A stretch of DNA of 64,000 bases from Fragilariopsis cylindrus CCMP1102 (GCA_900095095.1 FMBT01000346.1:62001-126000); one strand, 5' to 3'. Shown: positions 10,490 through 22,796, counted from the stretch's first letter. Translations and numbers: made by a program. Notes: a model not told the origin generated them from the letters alone.

Positions 10490-12745
10490 TTACTCCTTTT
10501 CAGATGATTCTTCTTCTTTCTTTTCGACTACACCCATCTTCGTCATTTCAACGGTATCTTCGGTACATTGATGAAGTTCGGCTAGCAAATCATCGACAGT
10601 AAATGAACCTAAGTCACCAAGTTTACGACTACGGACAGCTAATGTACCTGATTCCATTTCCTTCTCACCGACTACAGCCATGATCGGTACACGTTGTTGT
10701 TCGGCATTACGGATTTGTTTTGGCAAACGTTCATTCCCTCGATCAACTTCAATTCGTAGTCCTGCCTTTTTGGCCTTTTTAGCAACCTCATAACAATAAT
10801 CTTGGGCTGCATCCGTCACGGGAAGTAATCTCATTTGTTCAGGAGCTAACCAAAGTGGAAAGTTCCCTTCACAATTCTCTATCAAAATACCAAAGAATCG
10901 TTCAAGTGAACCAAAGATTGCACGATGGACCATAATAGGTCGTTCTTTTGTATTATCCGCAGTTTTATATTCCAATTCAAACCGTTCAGGTAAATTGAAA
11001 TCACATTGGATCGTTGAGCATTGCCATTGGCGACCGATAGCATCACGGATCTTCAGATCAATTTTTGGTCCATAAAATGCACCACCACCCTCATCGATTT
11101 TGTAGGGCCATCCCTTTCTAACAAGTGCACCCTCTAATGCCTTTGTGGCTGCCTCCCAAATATCATCAGAACCGACTGCCTTCTCGGGACGTGTTGACAG
11201 CATGACATCATATTTATCGAAACCGAATTTTGTAAGAATAGATTCAGTCAAGTCAAGGACTTGAACAATTTCATCCTCGAGTTGTGTTGGTAGACAAAAG
11301 ATATGGGCATCATCTTGAGTGAAGCCACGAACTCGAAATAGACCATGAAGAGTACCAGAACGTTCGTATCTTCAAATATATGCGTGAGTGCGTGTGAGAG
11401 GGAGTTTGAATAAATAGATATGCGAAGAAAGTGGAAATGTAAGTTATACAAAGTTTATGCAATATACACATGACATTTTTTTAGTGTCATGACAAAAATA
11501 ATATGCATCGTGCTTTCGTTCAAATGTGACCAAAAAGTGGACGTACCTATACACAGTTCCTAGTTCGCCCCAACGAATAGGAAGATCACGGTATGATCGT
11601 AGCTCATTCTTGTACATGAGACAATGGAAGGGACAATTCATTGGTTTGATTTGGTATTGTTCATTTTCAACCTCCATTTGATCAAACATATCATCTTTAT
11701 AAAAATCAAAATGTCCCGATGTTTTCCATAAATCCAAATTAGCAATATGTGGTGTATAAATTACATCATAACCATCTTTCGCATGTGCATCCTTCCAGTA
11801 ATCTTCAATAATTTTGCGAACCTTTGATCCCTTTGGGTGCCAGAAAACAAGACCACCGCCGGCACCTTCTTGAATAGAGAAAAGGTCTAACTTTTTTCCT
11901 AACATACGATGATCACGTTTCTTTGCTTCCTCCAACATTTTCTTATATCGCTTAAGTTGCATAGGATCCTTCCAACCGGTGGCATAAATACGTTGTAACA
12001 TTTCACGGTTTTCATCACCTCTCCAATACGCACCGGCAACACTTTGTAATGCGATAGCCTTCTTGGGAATTTGATTCGTCGATTCAACATGAGGACCGGC
12101 ACATAAATCCCACCATTCATCACCGATATGATAGATTGTAATAGGTTCCACCAAACCTTCTAAAATCTCCAATTTAAATGGTTCATTTATTTCTTTTATT
12201 CTGCGTTCAGCTTCCTCTCGGGTAATCTCCTCTCTTGTAATAGGATAATTCTTGGAAATAATCTTGTCCATTTGCTTTTTAACTTTTTTCAAATCGTCAG
12301 TACTTAATTTACGAGATTCAATTGTTTCACCTGTTTCAGCATCGATCGTTTCTGGGAAATAGAAATCATAATAAAAACCATTATCAATCCACGGTCCGAT
12401 CGTTGTCTGTGCTTCAGGGAAAAGCTTTTGAACCGCCATCGCCATTACGTGTCCGGAAGAGTGACGAATTCGAAGTAGTTCACCATCGTTTTCGTTGGTA
12501 GGTAACTCATCGAAAATATCACCAGCCGTTTTCGTATCTTCTTTTTCGGGAGCCGCTGTTGCCATGAAGCGTGTAGTAGCGGGACTACTTCTTGGCGCAG
12601 AAAATCGTGTAGAGAAAGATGATGATGAGATTGATGTGGATACAGCTGCTCCAGCTATTCGTTTCGAAACAGTAGGAGTAAATGCCATTGCAACTCTTGT
12701 CGTCGACAACAAGATTGATGACAACATAATACTGCTAATCTTCAT
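10490..12745 (-). CDS. Threonyl-tRNA synthetase, plastid-type leader
   Basis: Exon 1 is 12745-11547 and exon 2 is 11369-10490. The 177-nt intron (GTACGT..GAAG) falls inside the codon of VYR|YERSG. The product is 692 aa. The leader begins [16 protein letters not shown] and reaches RVAMAFTP, a signal peptide with Phe at the predicted cleavage site, so plastid import through the ER is likely; additional mitochondrial use is possible. There is no TGS domain. The editing domain shows [11 protein letters not shown] and, further on, DLCAGPHV with its Cys/His. Motif 2 is [19 protein letters not shown], followed by [10 protein letters not shown]; motif 3 includes [17 protein letters not shown]; the C-terminal anticodon-binding domain ends the protein. 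The absence of TGS recalls many organellar enzymes. The open frame extends upstream of the chosen ATG, but that part looks like 5' leader with a tandem duplication. Transcribed divergently from the vWA gene. Confidence 0.93.
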
Positions 12746-12746
12746 G

Positions 12747-12932
12747 TCTACTTTTATTATAGAAACAAATAGGGAAACGCAGAACTTGCTTGTGTGCAGC
12801 AGCTGCGATTTAGTTGCCGAAAATGAATACAAAATACCAAAATCTACCTTTATTATAGACAAATGGGGAAACGCAGAGCTTGCTAGTGTGCAGCTGCGAT
12901 TTAGATGCCGAAAATGAATACAAAATACCAAC
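12747..12932. repeat. 96-bp imperfect tandem duplication in the ThrRS 5' leader
   Basis: Copy 1 is about 12747-12842 and copy 2 about 12843-12932. Both run from TCTAC(T/C)TTTATTATAGA through GGGAAACGCAGA and GCTGCGATTTAG to GAATACAAAATACCAA. Copy 2 lacks a few bases (one AGC and some A/T positions). The duplication begins immediately upstream of the ThrRS start codon at 12745. Confidence 0.85.
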
Positions 12933-13636
12933 AGGCAAAAGGTATGACAATCAGGAAGTGATTTATATATAAGTTCTTTATAGTGTATAATATGGAGAAA
13001 ATATTGGGGTTGCGATACCACTTGTACAGTAAACATCAAATTGAGATTGAATCTGATGGCTGGCTGGATGTGCAGCGTAAACTTGATGATGTGTGAGATG
13101 TGTGATGCGTTGTTTAGATGTTCAAGAGCGGAGAGTTGCTTAATTCGGGGTTGAGACCTAATGATATAATTCTGGGGTGAGATCTAGCAACGGATCCCCC
13201 CATTAGATCTACAGTATGGTGAAGGTTTTGTTCTCTGGCGACTGGCGATGTGCTTCATCGCGGCGTGCGTCGATAGTCAAGGCGTTGAAGGCCAACTACG
13301 ACTAACTCGACTTTTGACATGTACATAGAGAAATAGCCGTTGTGCTTGGAGGCAAGATCAACAAAGCACGAGTAAAAACAAACTGGTTTGTGGAACAATT
13401 TCGAAGTGAAGATCGAAATCTTGGTTTTTTTTTCCACCTCTCAAGCAACAAGAAGCAAGCACACACACGCAACACGAGCAACATCCGATCGCGATACCAC
13501 AACTAAAAGTTCGATGCATTAGTCATCGTCTCACACCATAAAATCAAAAACGAGAGATAAAGAAAGATTAAAATCAAAAGCAAATATCAAACGAAGAAAG
13601 CAAATTTGAAATAAACAAAAAATATATCACATCAAG
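12933..13636. other. Divergent promoter region between ThrRS and vWA gene
   Basis: No protein-like frame. A purine-rich stretch (13540-13635) directly precedes the vWA start codon and is probably its 5' UTR. Two related GGGGTTGAGA/GGGGTGAGAT segments with ACCTA/TCTAG flank about 13148-13190. Confidence 0.6.
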
Positions 13637-15737
13637 ATGGGTTTCATGAAGAATATGTTCAACAAGGCGCAGGAGGAAATTGGTAATTCCTTAAAACAAA
13701 GTGGTACCAGTGGTGGTAGTAGTAGCACCAGCTCCGGCTCTAGCCAGTCAGCACCAGTATCTAATGTGACGAATTGGGAAAAGTCTGTTGGTATGCTGGA
13801 TGGAATCGTCAAGCAGGTTGTGAAAGTTGATCCGGTAAGTAGATGAAAAAAATTCATCTTATTTCAATCTCGTTTCTTTCTTCTTCTCTATATATTGATA
13901 CCACTTTATTTCCCTTTTCATCGATCTAACGCTTATTTCTATACCCACAACTTTAAAATAAAATAAAACAAAATCAAAACAGGATGGTGTTGATATTGTG
14001 TGTTTCGGTGGCGAAGACGAAGTCGATTGGTATCGTAATATTAAGAACACAAAAGGACTAGAAGAAATAGTAACCGACAAGGGCCCTGAAGGTGTAAGTT
14101 TTAGGAATATGATATCTGATATCTGATATGTAAAATCTTTCCTCTGCATTATATATATATATATATATATATATATGCATTATCTTTATTTATTATGTGA
14201 ACCTCAAAACTCACGAAACCTTTGTGCAATATATATATATATATACATATACTATTTCCTCTTTTAGGCCTGTTTAATGGGTGCGGCCATGGACGAAGTT
14301 ATTAATGACGCATTCGACAAAGACTTAACGAAACGTCCAGTTTCTGTTTTGGTCCTTACAGCTGGACGACCAAACGACGCCGATGAACTTGATGCAACAT
14401 TAAAGAAGACAGTTAATAGACTTGCTGAAAGTTGTGACACGTGTCCACTATCTATTACGTTTGTACAAATTGGGGATCATCCCAAGGCGACAGAATATTT
14501 AAGTCATTTAGATGATAATATCCAAGCCGAATCTGCGTCGAGTGGTGAAACATTTGATCTAGTTGATACCATCAAGGATGCAGAAATCCAAGCAGCGATG
14601 AGTGAAATTAAAGGAACGAAGTCTAGCGGAAAAAATGGTGCTCTTATCGGTGCATGTACGTTGCATTTCTTCTTTTTCTTTTGTTGTTGTTTCTTTTTCT
14701 TTTGCTGTCACCACAATTATTTATCAAATTAATATACCTCTCACTCTGTCGCTCGTTTCTATTTTTGTCATTATCACTTTATAGTTGCTGGAGCTGCTAT
14801 GGGAGTCGGTGGTATGTATTTATACAATAAGACACAAGCTAAGAAACGTACGGAAGGATGGAGTGGCAAATGGAAAATTTCCTACGACGGAGAAGAAATT
14901 GCTGTCTTGGACGTTGTCGATCACAAGGATGGTAACCTTACCATCAATGGATTCCCAAGTGGAGATGCGCTTCCAGGTGTATACACAAAGGACGAGGAAA
15001 CTGGTTACACAATCCAATTCCAAGATCCTAGTGGAGATGATATCGATGGAACTGTAGAAGACGAACATGCCATTACATGGAGTGATGGTACTCGTTGGGA
15101 TGAAATCCCACCAGACAATGGTGGTTGGGCTGGATATGCTGCTGCCGCTGCTGGCGGGGCTGCTACTGCTGGCGCAACCGGATATCTATTGGATAAGAAA
15201 TTTTTCAACAAGGCTTCCAAGAAGGATCAATGTGATTATATTATCGTGTTAGATCGTTCTGCCATGATGGATCCTGCTGCTATGAGAGCGATGAAGCAAG
15301 GACAAGGTGAACAGCATCCAATGTCGAAAAGGAAATTCTCGAATAAAGACATGAAATTCGAACTGACTATATGGAAGAATCTTCCACAACCAGTTAGAAA
15401 AGCTTGCAAAGAATTAGGCTACGATAAAAACAAGTGGGATAATTCCGAAGAAGTTGATTGCCAGTGGGAGCACTGGGAGGACTTGACTGATGAGCAGCGT
15501 AAAGCAGCAAAAGTCATCGGTTGGGAGGAAACTGCTTGGGATTCCTTCTATCAATGGACAGAATGGGATGAACTACCTAAGTTGCAAAAGAAAGCTGCCC
15601 GAGTCGCCGGTTACACCGAAGACAACTGGCAGGACTGGGTAGAAGGCTTGGACGAATGGTGGGAGGACCTTGGTCATAAAGAAAAGCAAGGTTTGGCTGT
15701 TATGGGCTGGACAAAGTACAGTTGGGATCATCAGTAA
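13637..15737 (+). CDS. vWA-domain protein with Gly-rich membrane segments and four C-terminal Trp repeats
   Basis: Four exons: 13637-13834, 13983-14093, 14268-14655, 14785-15737. All introns are GT-AG, phases agree, and the product is 549 aa. Residues about 40-215 form a von Willebrand A-like domain: VDIVCFGGEDEVDWY, then CLMGAAMDEV, VSVLVLTAGRPNDADEL and LSITFVQIGDHPKATEYL. A Gly-rich hydrophobic stretch (about 226-245, ALIGAFAGAAMGVGGMYLY) is followed by a beta-rich segment (258-340, starting GWSGKWKISY and ending ITWSDGTRWDEI). A second Ala/Gly segment spans 347-368. The C-terminus carries four repeats of pattern W-x2-L-x6-(A/G)-x4-G-(Y/W)-x4-W, starting at Trp 429, 463, 493 and 525. In each, the two flanking Trp are exactly 21 residues apart. 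vWA domains usually bind protein partners; the classic MIDAS DxSxS is not obvious. Overall role and membrane topology are unknown. Confidence 0.88.
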
Positions 15738-16229
15738 ATGACAAACCCTTTTTAAGTGTGTTATGAAATACCTCAACATAACCGCGACAGTGATAATTCC
15801 TACAATGTCACGACATCATAATTACGACTTATCGTAAACCAAAAATAGTATAAAAACACATTTAAACAATTATTTACATCTCGACAACATAATTGATGCC
15901 AGACGTACTAGCTACATGATGTGTGTCATCATTCGGTTAAGCCTAGCATTTAGTATAGTCTTGAGAGAAAAATATATCATATTAGCACTACTGTAGCCAG
16001 AGATAGACAGGGCGTCATTTTCTAAAATGTCTCCAGGAATTCTTCCTTCTAACGATGGCATTCATTGCGAGCAGACAAATAACATCACACTCAGCAAGAA
16101 GGACTTCATTAATACACCACCAAAAAAAAAATCCAAAGAATTGAGTGGAGAACAATTGATACATTTATTTTCTTTCAGCCCACCAGCTAGCTAGCTCTGA
16201 AGACGATGAGTTATTTACTGATTGTGTAT
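15738..16229. other. Intergenic between convergent genes
   Basis: Holds the 3' flanks of the vWA gene and of the minus-strand gene at 16230, plus one short open frame listed separately. Confidence 0.6.
16027..16194 (+). CDS. Short open frame, 55 codons, doubtful
   Basis: An ATG in AAAATG context opens a 55-aa frame starting MSPGILPSNDGIHC, with a Lys run in the middle and the end SFSPPAS. Amino-acid composition is plausible for a protein, but there is no recognisable domain and it lies between two convergent gene ends. It may equally be chance or 3' UTR. Confidence 0.2.
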   Translation: MSPGILPSNDGIHCEQTNNITLSKKDFINTPPKKKSKELSGEQLIHLFSFSPPAS

Positions 16230-16850
16230 TCACAATGATTTTATTAATTCGTCTTCTGCAAAGTAGTAATAAAATGATGCTGATACTGATATTGTTGACT
16301 TCTCGCCGCTCTGTGTTGTAGTTGTTGCACTACTAGTCATCGTCGTGTTGTTGTTGTTGTTGTTGTAATATTCATCATCATCATTTGTATTTGTACAATT
16401 ATTAAATAAAACACGAACAGCATAATTAGTATCAAATTGTTCTGCACAACAACATGTTGGATCAACATTACATTTTTCCCATGTTTCAACAACAATCCCT
16501 TCTTTATTGCGTAAATTTGTCTTTTGTTGATTGTTAGTCATAAAAACATCCTCCGTAACTTTTACTTTATCACCTTTTGTAAACCAATAACTCGCTGATC
16601 TATCTCTCATTGTCATTAATGATGATTTACATTTGTATTTAGTAGTGCGAGCACGTCGTCGTGGTATGTTTTGGCAACAATCGCCAATAAATGTACTTGA
16701 CGGTAATATTATTACTTGTTTGTGTTTGTATAATTGCTGAAACGCTTCGGTGATGTGCATGAACACGAATAATTGCATGAAAATTATTGATAGAGTGCTA
16801 ATTTTTCTACTAGTAATAAAGCCATTCTTTATTTTCTTTGGCAACCATTG

Positions 16851-16881
<31 letters not shown>

Positions 16882-16892
16882 ATGTTTGTCAT
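16230..16892 (-). CDS. Plastid-targeted SH3-like small protein with WEKCNVDPTCCCAE motif
   Basis: A single exon of 220 aa. After a poly-Thr start comes a hydrophobic segment (ISTLSIIFMQLFVFMHITEAF), with EA|F at the probable cleavage point, typical of diatom plastid preproteins. The conserved core starts near residue 103 (YWFTKGDKVKVTEDVF). It continues with LRNKEGIVVETWEKCNVDP and TCCCAEQFDTNYAVRVLF, and ends YYYFAEDELIKS after an Asn/Thr-rich insert. The beta-strand spacing resembles small SH3 barrels such as the variable chain of ferredoxin-thioredoxin reductase, but the Cys cluster is not part of that family as I know it. I therefore leave function open. The Asn/Thr tract is low-complexity and probably variable. 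Confidence 0.7.
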
Positions 16893-18600
16893 TATATATT
16901 CTATGTTGCACGATACGGAACGGCCTAGACTAGACTATTAATCGCTATTACTGAACATGTATTCTGAATAATCTTCCAATGCCTTTCGACGGACAGACTG
17001 AGGGAACTGAAGATACCTTCCTTACCCGTTCTGCATTTTCACCGTCGACATTGTCGTCGATATCATGATGTTTCCATCATTTTGCTGCACCTCCTAACCT
17101 TAATTAGTGTTACAGTACTAGGAGGATTTTTTTCGGATTTTCCCTTGATACATACGTTTCAGTTGTATGTTGACACGAAGAAAAAACGTTAATTGACGAT
17201 GATCGAAACCTTCTTACGCATTTCTGCGTTGGCAAAAATATTGGTCACACATTGAGATAGGAACAACGTATGATCAAATGAAAATTCTTATTCTTACTAC
17301 TTCCGCGACTCAAAAAGCAGTAATACGTCATCCTACGATATTTTGTGTGCAGTCCCATCAAATTTATACGGTCAGCCTATCACGCAGAACATCGCTGTCA
17401 GAACTTTTACATATTGTTTTTAGGAAATTGCAATTATTTTCGAATTCACGATTTGTAAACAGCAGGTGGCTGGGTGGTCGCTCGCTTACTATTCTGCCTA
17501 TATATTATGCGCGCATTTATTCGTTTTCTGAATCGAGTCAAAAATCTTATTTAGTTGACATCACAAATCTCCGGCAACAAGTAAACTTCGGCTAAAGGCA
17601 TTTATTTATTCACCAAGTACCTATTCATTGGGTTTTTTGCTTGTCGTTACGAAGAGGAAAGAGGCAAACATAAACAACAACACACATATATCTGTCAAAT
17701 AAGATAGATGTATAATAGATAATAACACTGTGAGTATACGTTGGTTTTGTAGTAAAGATGATAGGGCTTTGGAATGCGGTATTTGCACTTGAGCGTTTTA
17801 CTTCCGAAAAGAAGAAGAAAAATGTAATCCGATACCGATCCTTTTTTTCGTCGGTTTTCCGATTTTTTTCCAGAGTTCGTTTTACATCTGTATCCGGGAT
17901 TGAGTCACGATTCCATTCTATGACGTATAAAATACGTTATTCTGGAATCTTGGTGTTCGTGATTGAATTAATTCTCTTAAAAAGTATTTCTTCTTTCTTA
18001 TGAGTTCTGATGAAAAAAGAAAAGTGAAAAAGAATTTTAAATTGAGAAGTTTCATCTCATCAATCCTGTTTGGTCTACTGAAAGGGACGTGGTGGGAGAC
18101 AATAGATGCCGTCTCAATTGTATTGAATTTGCTTTGCTTTGCCGACCATACATACCATCACAATCCATTCAACATTTGGTTGGATCATCGCATCTCCTTC
18201 TTTTTACTCTATCCTCATAATTTGTTCAGATTGTACCATCGGTGAATCAAATAATTCTGTTCTGGCGAACCATATTGTTTTACTCACATTCATTTGCTTT
18301 CCCTCAATGTTCTTTCATATTCTTTCCTTCTTGTGTCTTAGTGCACTGTTAGTTAATAAAGCTTATATTAGCTAGGGGGGATATAATCGCATCGCATCGG
18401 GTCATATAATATAATATAATTAACAAATACTATTGGAAAAGGGTTTCTTCTAGGAAAAAAAGAAAAGGTTCTAGGAAAGAAAAGTAAAAACGAAAAGAGA
18501 AGATAATTCGATTATGTCTACATTGAATTAAACCACGCCCCTGTGGCCACAACCAACAAATACATCGACAACTACTAGTAATCAGTCAATTCATTCCATC
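16893..18600. other. 1.7-kb divergent intergenic region
   Basis: Separates the minus-strand SH3-like gene from the cyclin gene. Several short frames are present but none has protein-like conservation. TTATGCGCGCAT occurs near 17508. A purine-rich tract (about 18440-18510) and a CA-rich leader precede the cyclin start. Confidence 0.6.
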
Positions 18601-20100
18601 ATGGAACCAACACCGGAAGAAGCCGCAGAAGGTTCCATTCTTGTTAAAGTATTAGCCGCAGTGCTTGAACGATTGGTGAATTCAAACACCTCGATAGCAA
18701 GATCAGATCCTGGACAAGTGACTAAGTTTCATGCACTTAAGGCTCCAGGGATCGGTGTTGAAGCCTATTTAGAAAGGTACGTTATGTGATGTTATTTTTT
18801 TTCTTCTTCCTTTACATTATTTTATAACCTATCACATTTCAATACTCTGTTTCTCACACATGCACACACACACACACACACTCATACAAACAACCAACCA
18901 TGTTCTTATCATATCTTCTCATTGAGCAGGGTGCAAAAATACGCTTCTTGCTCCAACGAGTGCTTCATATTAGCACTGATATACATTGATAGATTGATCG
19001 AACGAAATAACTTCTTACTTACTGAACTTAACGTTCATCGAGTCGTCATTACAGCCATTCTACTTGCAGCGAAATTCTTTGATGACGCGTACTATAATAA
19101 TGCATACTATGCTAAGGTTGGTGGTGTGTTGGTGAGCGAATTGAATGGATTGGAGGTAGACTTTCTATTTCGAATAAACTTCAGTCTACATGCATCACCA
19201 GACGTATTTCAGAAGTATAAGGCAGAGCTTGTGGCTCATTCGATCAACTCTGGCCTAATAGTAGCAGTAGCAGCTCATCTTTCGCCGGTTCCTTCACAAC
19301 AACTTCCTCACATATCGGAGATGGAATCATCGGGGTTGACAAATGGTAGTACAAATAATAATATGATGGACATACCCGATTCTGCTCAAGAACAGCATCA
19401 ACATCACCAGATTCAACAGCAACACCCTTTCTTAACGAACAATACCAGTACGCATACTAATTCTTCTATTCCTCGAGTGACGCCGTCGCCATCTCTATCC
19501 TCACAGGACATATCTGGAACGGTGAATGGTAATATAGGAGTGGGTCTTATTCCTAATTCATCATCGATTAGACCTGTTATAGTACAAGCACAACCACAAC
19601 GCATGGATCAGTTACTTACAACAAATAATAATATTATTTCTGCACCGTTTCAACCATTACACGGATCGACGACAGCACCAAACTCAAACAAATTTTATTC
19701 GCAGCAGCAGCAACAGCATCATCAATCTATGCTGTTACAACGGGCCAATTCTTTTTCACACTTTTCGACTGGACGTTGTGTTGATCATGGTTTTAAGCTT
19801 CCGTATAGCGCTCCACCTATGCCAGCAACAGTACCTAATGTTCTGGCAGCTGTCGATCAAGAACAGTACCAATTGATGATGAACCAATTATTTCCCATCG
19901 AGAGTACTTTGGTTCATCACAATCATCACGAAGTTAGGGCGGGGACAACAGCAACAACGAACATTTCAAATCATCAACATCATCATGTTACTGCTGCTAC
20001 TGCTGGGGGACAATATAATAATTATCATACAGCAGGAGCTAATCATCACGGACTTGGATCTATGGCGTACCAAGTTGGTTGGACTGGAGAGATTAGATAG
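18601..20100 (+). CDS. PHO80-type (P/U) cyclin
   Basis: Exon 1 is 18601-18776 and exon 2 is 18930-20100. The 153-nt intron (GTACGT..GAGCAG) splits the Arg codon of LERVQKY, giving 448 aa. The cyclin box spans about residues 15-140: [67 protein letters not shown], and [22 protein letters not shown]. The D(A/D)xxYNNxxYAKVGG signature identifies the PHO80/CYCP family, partners of Pho85-like CDKs in phosphate and cell-cycle signalling. The C-terminal 300 residues are disordered, with Gln, His and Asn runs, and carry no domain. A CA dinucleotide repeat lies in the intron. Confidence 0.93.
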
Positions 20101-20829
20101 CAAGTCAAAGTCGACGACTACTACCGCATGAACTATGAATGCGATCTACTTCCGTTTGTTCTATTAAATTTGTTATGTACATTACATACCCCGCGGAAGA
20201 AGATATATCTATGAAATATTAAGATTAAACCCTACCAACCATTACAACTATGAATGAGTACTACCCATATTTTAATCATTTCTAAAATCCAAACTTATTT
20301 TTTGATGGATAGCATTTTTACTATATCAATATTGCTTTTTACTATCACTTTTATTGAATACACACTATACACCGTACAATAGGAAGAACATGGAATAGCA
20401 CATACTTCAGTAATATATAATAATATATAGTAGGCTTGTGTAAGAGTGTATTGTGTACAGTAGTAACGATTCTTTAAAAAAGAAAAACTAGTTGAGTTCT
20501 CGTGAAAGGAACTTTTTCGCGCCGGCCGCTCTCGTGCATGATGCTTGACATTCAAATCACAAATCATCAAATACCGGTAACTTAGATGAAATAATAAATA
20601 ATTAACTGCACACACAGTAAGTTACGGTAGTTATTATTATTATTAAGTTGCTTAACACCAGCTTAACACCACTTCTTATCGTCAGGGAAAGAAGCTTTAG
20701 ATTGAGAAAAGAAAAATAAGTCAAGGCGACAAGACATTATATACTGCCTCGTAGTGCCAATAGTTCACCTCGATAGCATTCAAGATCTTCGCTATACTCG
20801 AAACTCGAATACTGTCGCCATATCAAAAG
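20101..20829. promoter_or_regulatory. Intergenic upstream of PEX11, with E2F-like site
   Basis: At 20515-20523 lies TTTCGCGCC, a perfect E2F/DP consensus, within TTTTTCGCGCCGGCC. It lies about 300 bp upstream of the PEX11 start. The rest is AT-rich with a TTATTATTA run near 20633-20645. Regulatory meaning is inferred. Confidence 0.35.
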
Positions 20830-22493
20830 ATGGAAAAAGAAAACATGCCTCCGGACGGAAATGATAATAAATCCAACTCAGATACTAACAACGATAATAA
20901 TCTGACCTGTGGGGAAACTGGTGAGAAAATCCAATATGTGGGTAGCGTAAGTAAAAAAGGCGACAAAACAATTTACGGTAACGACAAGGACAATGCAGAG
21001 ACGGAGAAGGATGACGATGACGACGAAGAACCATTATTTGAAGATTCTTTTTCAACACCACCACCAGAAGAAGAGCCAGAAGAAGAAGAACCACCACAGG
21101 AGCAGCAGGAATCATCGCATCAGTCGTTGGTTGTCTCTCCAATCAAAGATAATAACTCCTTCAACAAGAATGATCCATCATCAACATCGACATCGACATT
21201 GTCACTATCATCACTAGAATTGATAATCCCCTCATTCGTCGTTGCGGGTTTTCAACGAAAGGCGTCGTCTATCCTGATGTTAAAATCTTGGATTCAACTT
21301 TCGTTATCATTGGACGGACGTGATAAAATTACTAAATGTACGTTTACAAATAAACGGGATAAAACTAGTTGCGTGTTTCTAACACTTTTTTCCTGATTCC
21401 ACGTAAAAAGAATACTCCTCAGCTGTTTTCGCAACAATACTAACCCCATCTGAACATCTTACTTGTATACGTATGTGTCAATAAAGTCTTGCAGTACAGT
21501 ACGCGATTTTTGGCGTTTTGGTATTTATCGAAGGTTAATAGTCTCACATCTTCCGCCCATAGTCATCGATTCACCAACTTATTTAAAAGTTTGTCCAAAA
21601 GTCGTAAGGCATTCCGATTAGGACTATCAATCAACGAAGTGCACAAGATTACCAACATGGGTCTGGTAGACACACTGTGTTGGCATTTGAAACAATACTA
21701 TAACAAAAGGGTGGTTAATCAAAAGATGATGAAAGATGATGAAAATTTGTCGTCGGATGATGTTACTTCGTTCAATTCCTTGTCACGATCACTGCGTACC
21801 ACCATAACTCGAAGGATCAATAGTATTCCTGATCAAATATTGTCCTTCATACCTTTATCATCAAAAGATATCAACGAAACATCAACAAAAGTAGAATGGT
21901 GGAAGGCAACTAGTTCGGCTCTGAAATCAATTGGTTTGATTGGATATTTGTTGGGAGATAATATTAATTTCTTAACATCTAGTGGAGCTCTAGACAACTA
22001 CAGCCTATCCGATAAGGATCGATTATCTCATCGTAAACGGTTTCAGACGTTAGTTGGTAAACGGTCCAACCAATCATACTTTTTTGCTGCCATTATTGGA
22101 CTTGTTACCAATACATATACGTATTATCGATTTCTTCAACAACAAAAGAATACGACGATGTTAACTCAAGGAGAACAACATCAAGCTGACGATAACAACA
22201 ATAGTAGTGACTCGGAGGAACACAATGGAGAAGGACAAATACAAAACACCACGATCCAACAAACAACAACAATAACAAAAGAGCAGCAACAAAAACAATT
22301 CGCCCTTTTCCTTGCTCTTTTCAAGAGTTGTATGGATGTGATTGTATTTAGTAACAATGATGGAATTGACTTGCATATGAAATGGAGGGGAAGGAAAAAT
22401 CACGAAGGGTTGCATTGTTTGTGTGGATTACTTTCTGCTGGTACAGGCCTGTATAGCAATTTTCCAGATGACGATGACAAGATAACATCATAA
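20830..22493 (+). CDS. PEX11: Peroxisomal membrane protein PEX11
   Basis: Exon 1 is 20830-21337 and exon 2 is 21487-22493. The intron is GTACGT..AATAAAG, giving LSLDGRDKITK|FLQYSTRFLAFWY across the junction and a 504-aa product. A later AG (21493-21494) would break the frame, which fixes the acceptor. The signature GRDKI.K..QYs.RFL and the following SRKAFRLGLSINEV are typical of PEX11, which elongates and divides peroxisomes by inserting an amphipathic helix into the membrane. Further helices are around KSIGLIGYLLGDN and YFFAAIIGLVTNTY. The N-terminal 130 residues are an unusual acidic, Pro/Glu-rich and Ser/Thr-rich extension absent from most PEX11 proteins. An Asn/Gln-rich loop lies before the last helices. 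Confidence 0.93.
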
Positions 22494-22796
22494 AAAACTT
22501 AGCAATATGGATGTGATAAGGTATACATAATTTCTGATATGTATAACCATAAGTTAACTAGCTCTATTTACTTATTTATGTGTGACGCTTTCGAAAATTT
22601 ACAAACAATCTTTTGTTTCCATTCAGAGAAACTAGATGTATACGATACAATATTTGATGTCGTCGTCTATTATGATGATAATGAGAATACATATATATCT
22701 ATTTATGCGGTAACGTAAGCAATAAATACCAGCAGCGCTAGCTACTGTAGTGTAATAGGATTACTGAAGCGAAATAATGGAGTGTTTGCAGAAAGC

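Noticed and set aside
17278-18375. Several 60-105-codon frames between the SH3-like and cyclin genes
   Set aside because: No domain, signal or codon pattern; typical chance frames in a divergent intergenic region.
21493-21494. AG at 21493-21494 as PEX11 acceptor
   Set aside because: It would shift frame away from the QYSTRFL continuation; the AG at 21485-21486 keeps it.
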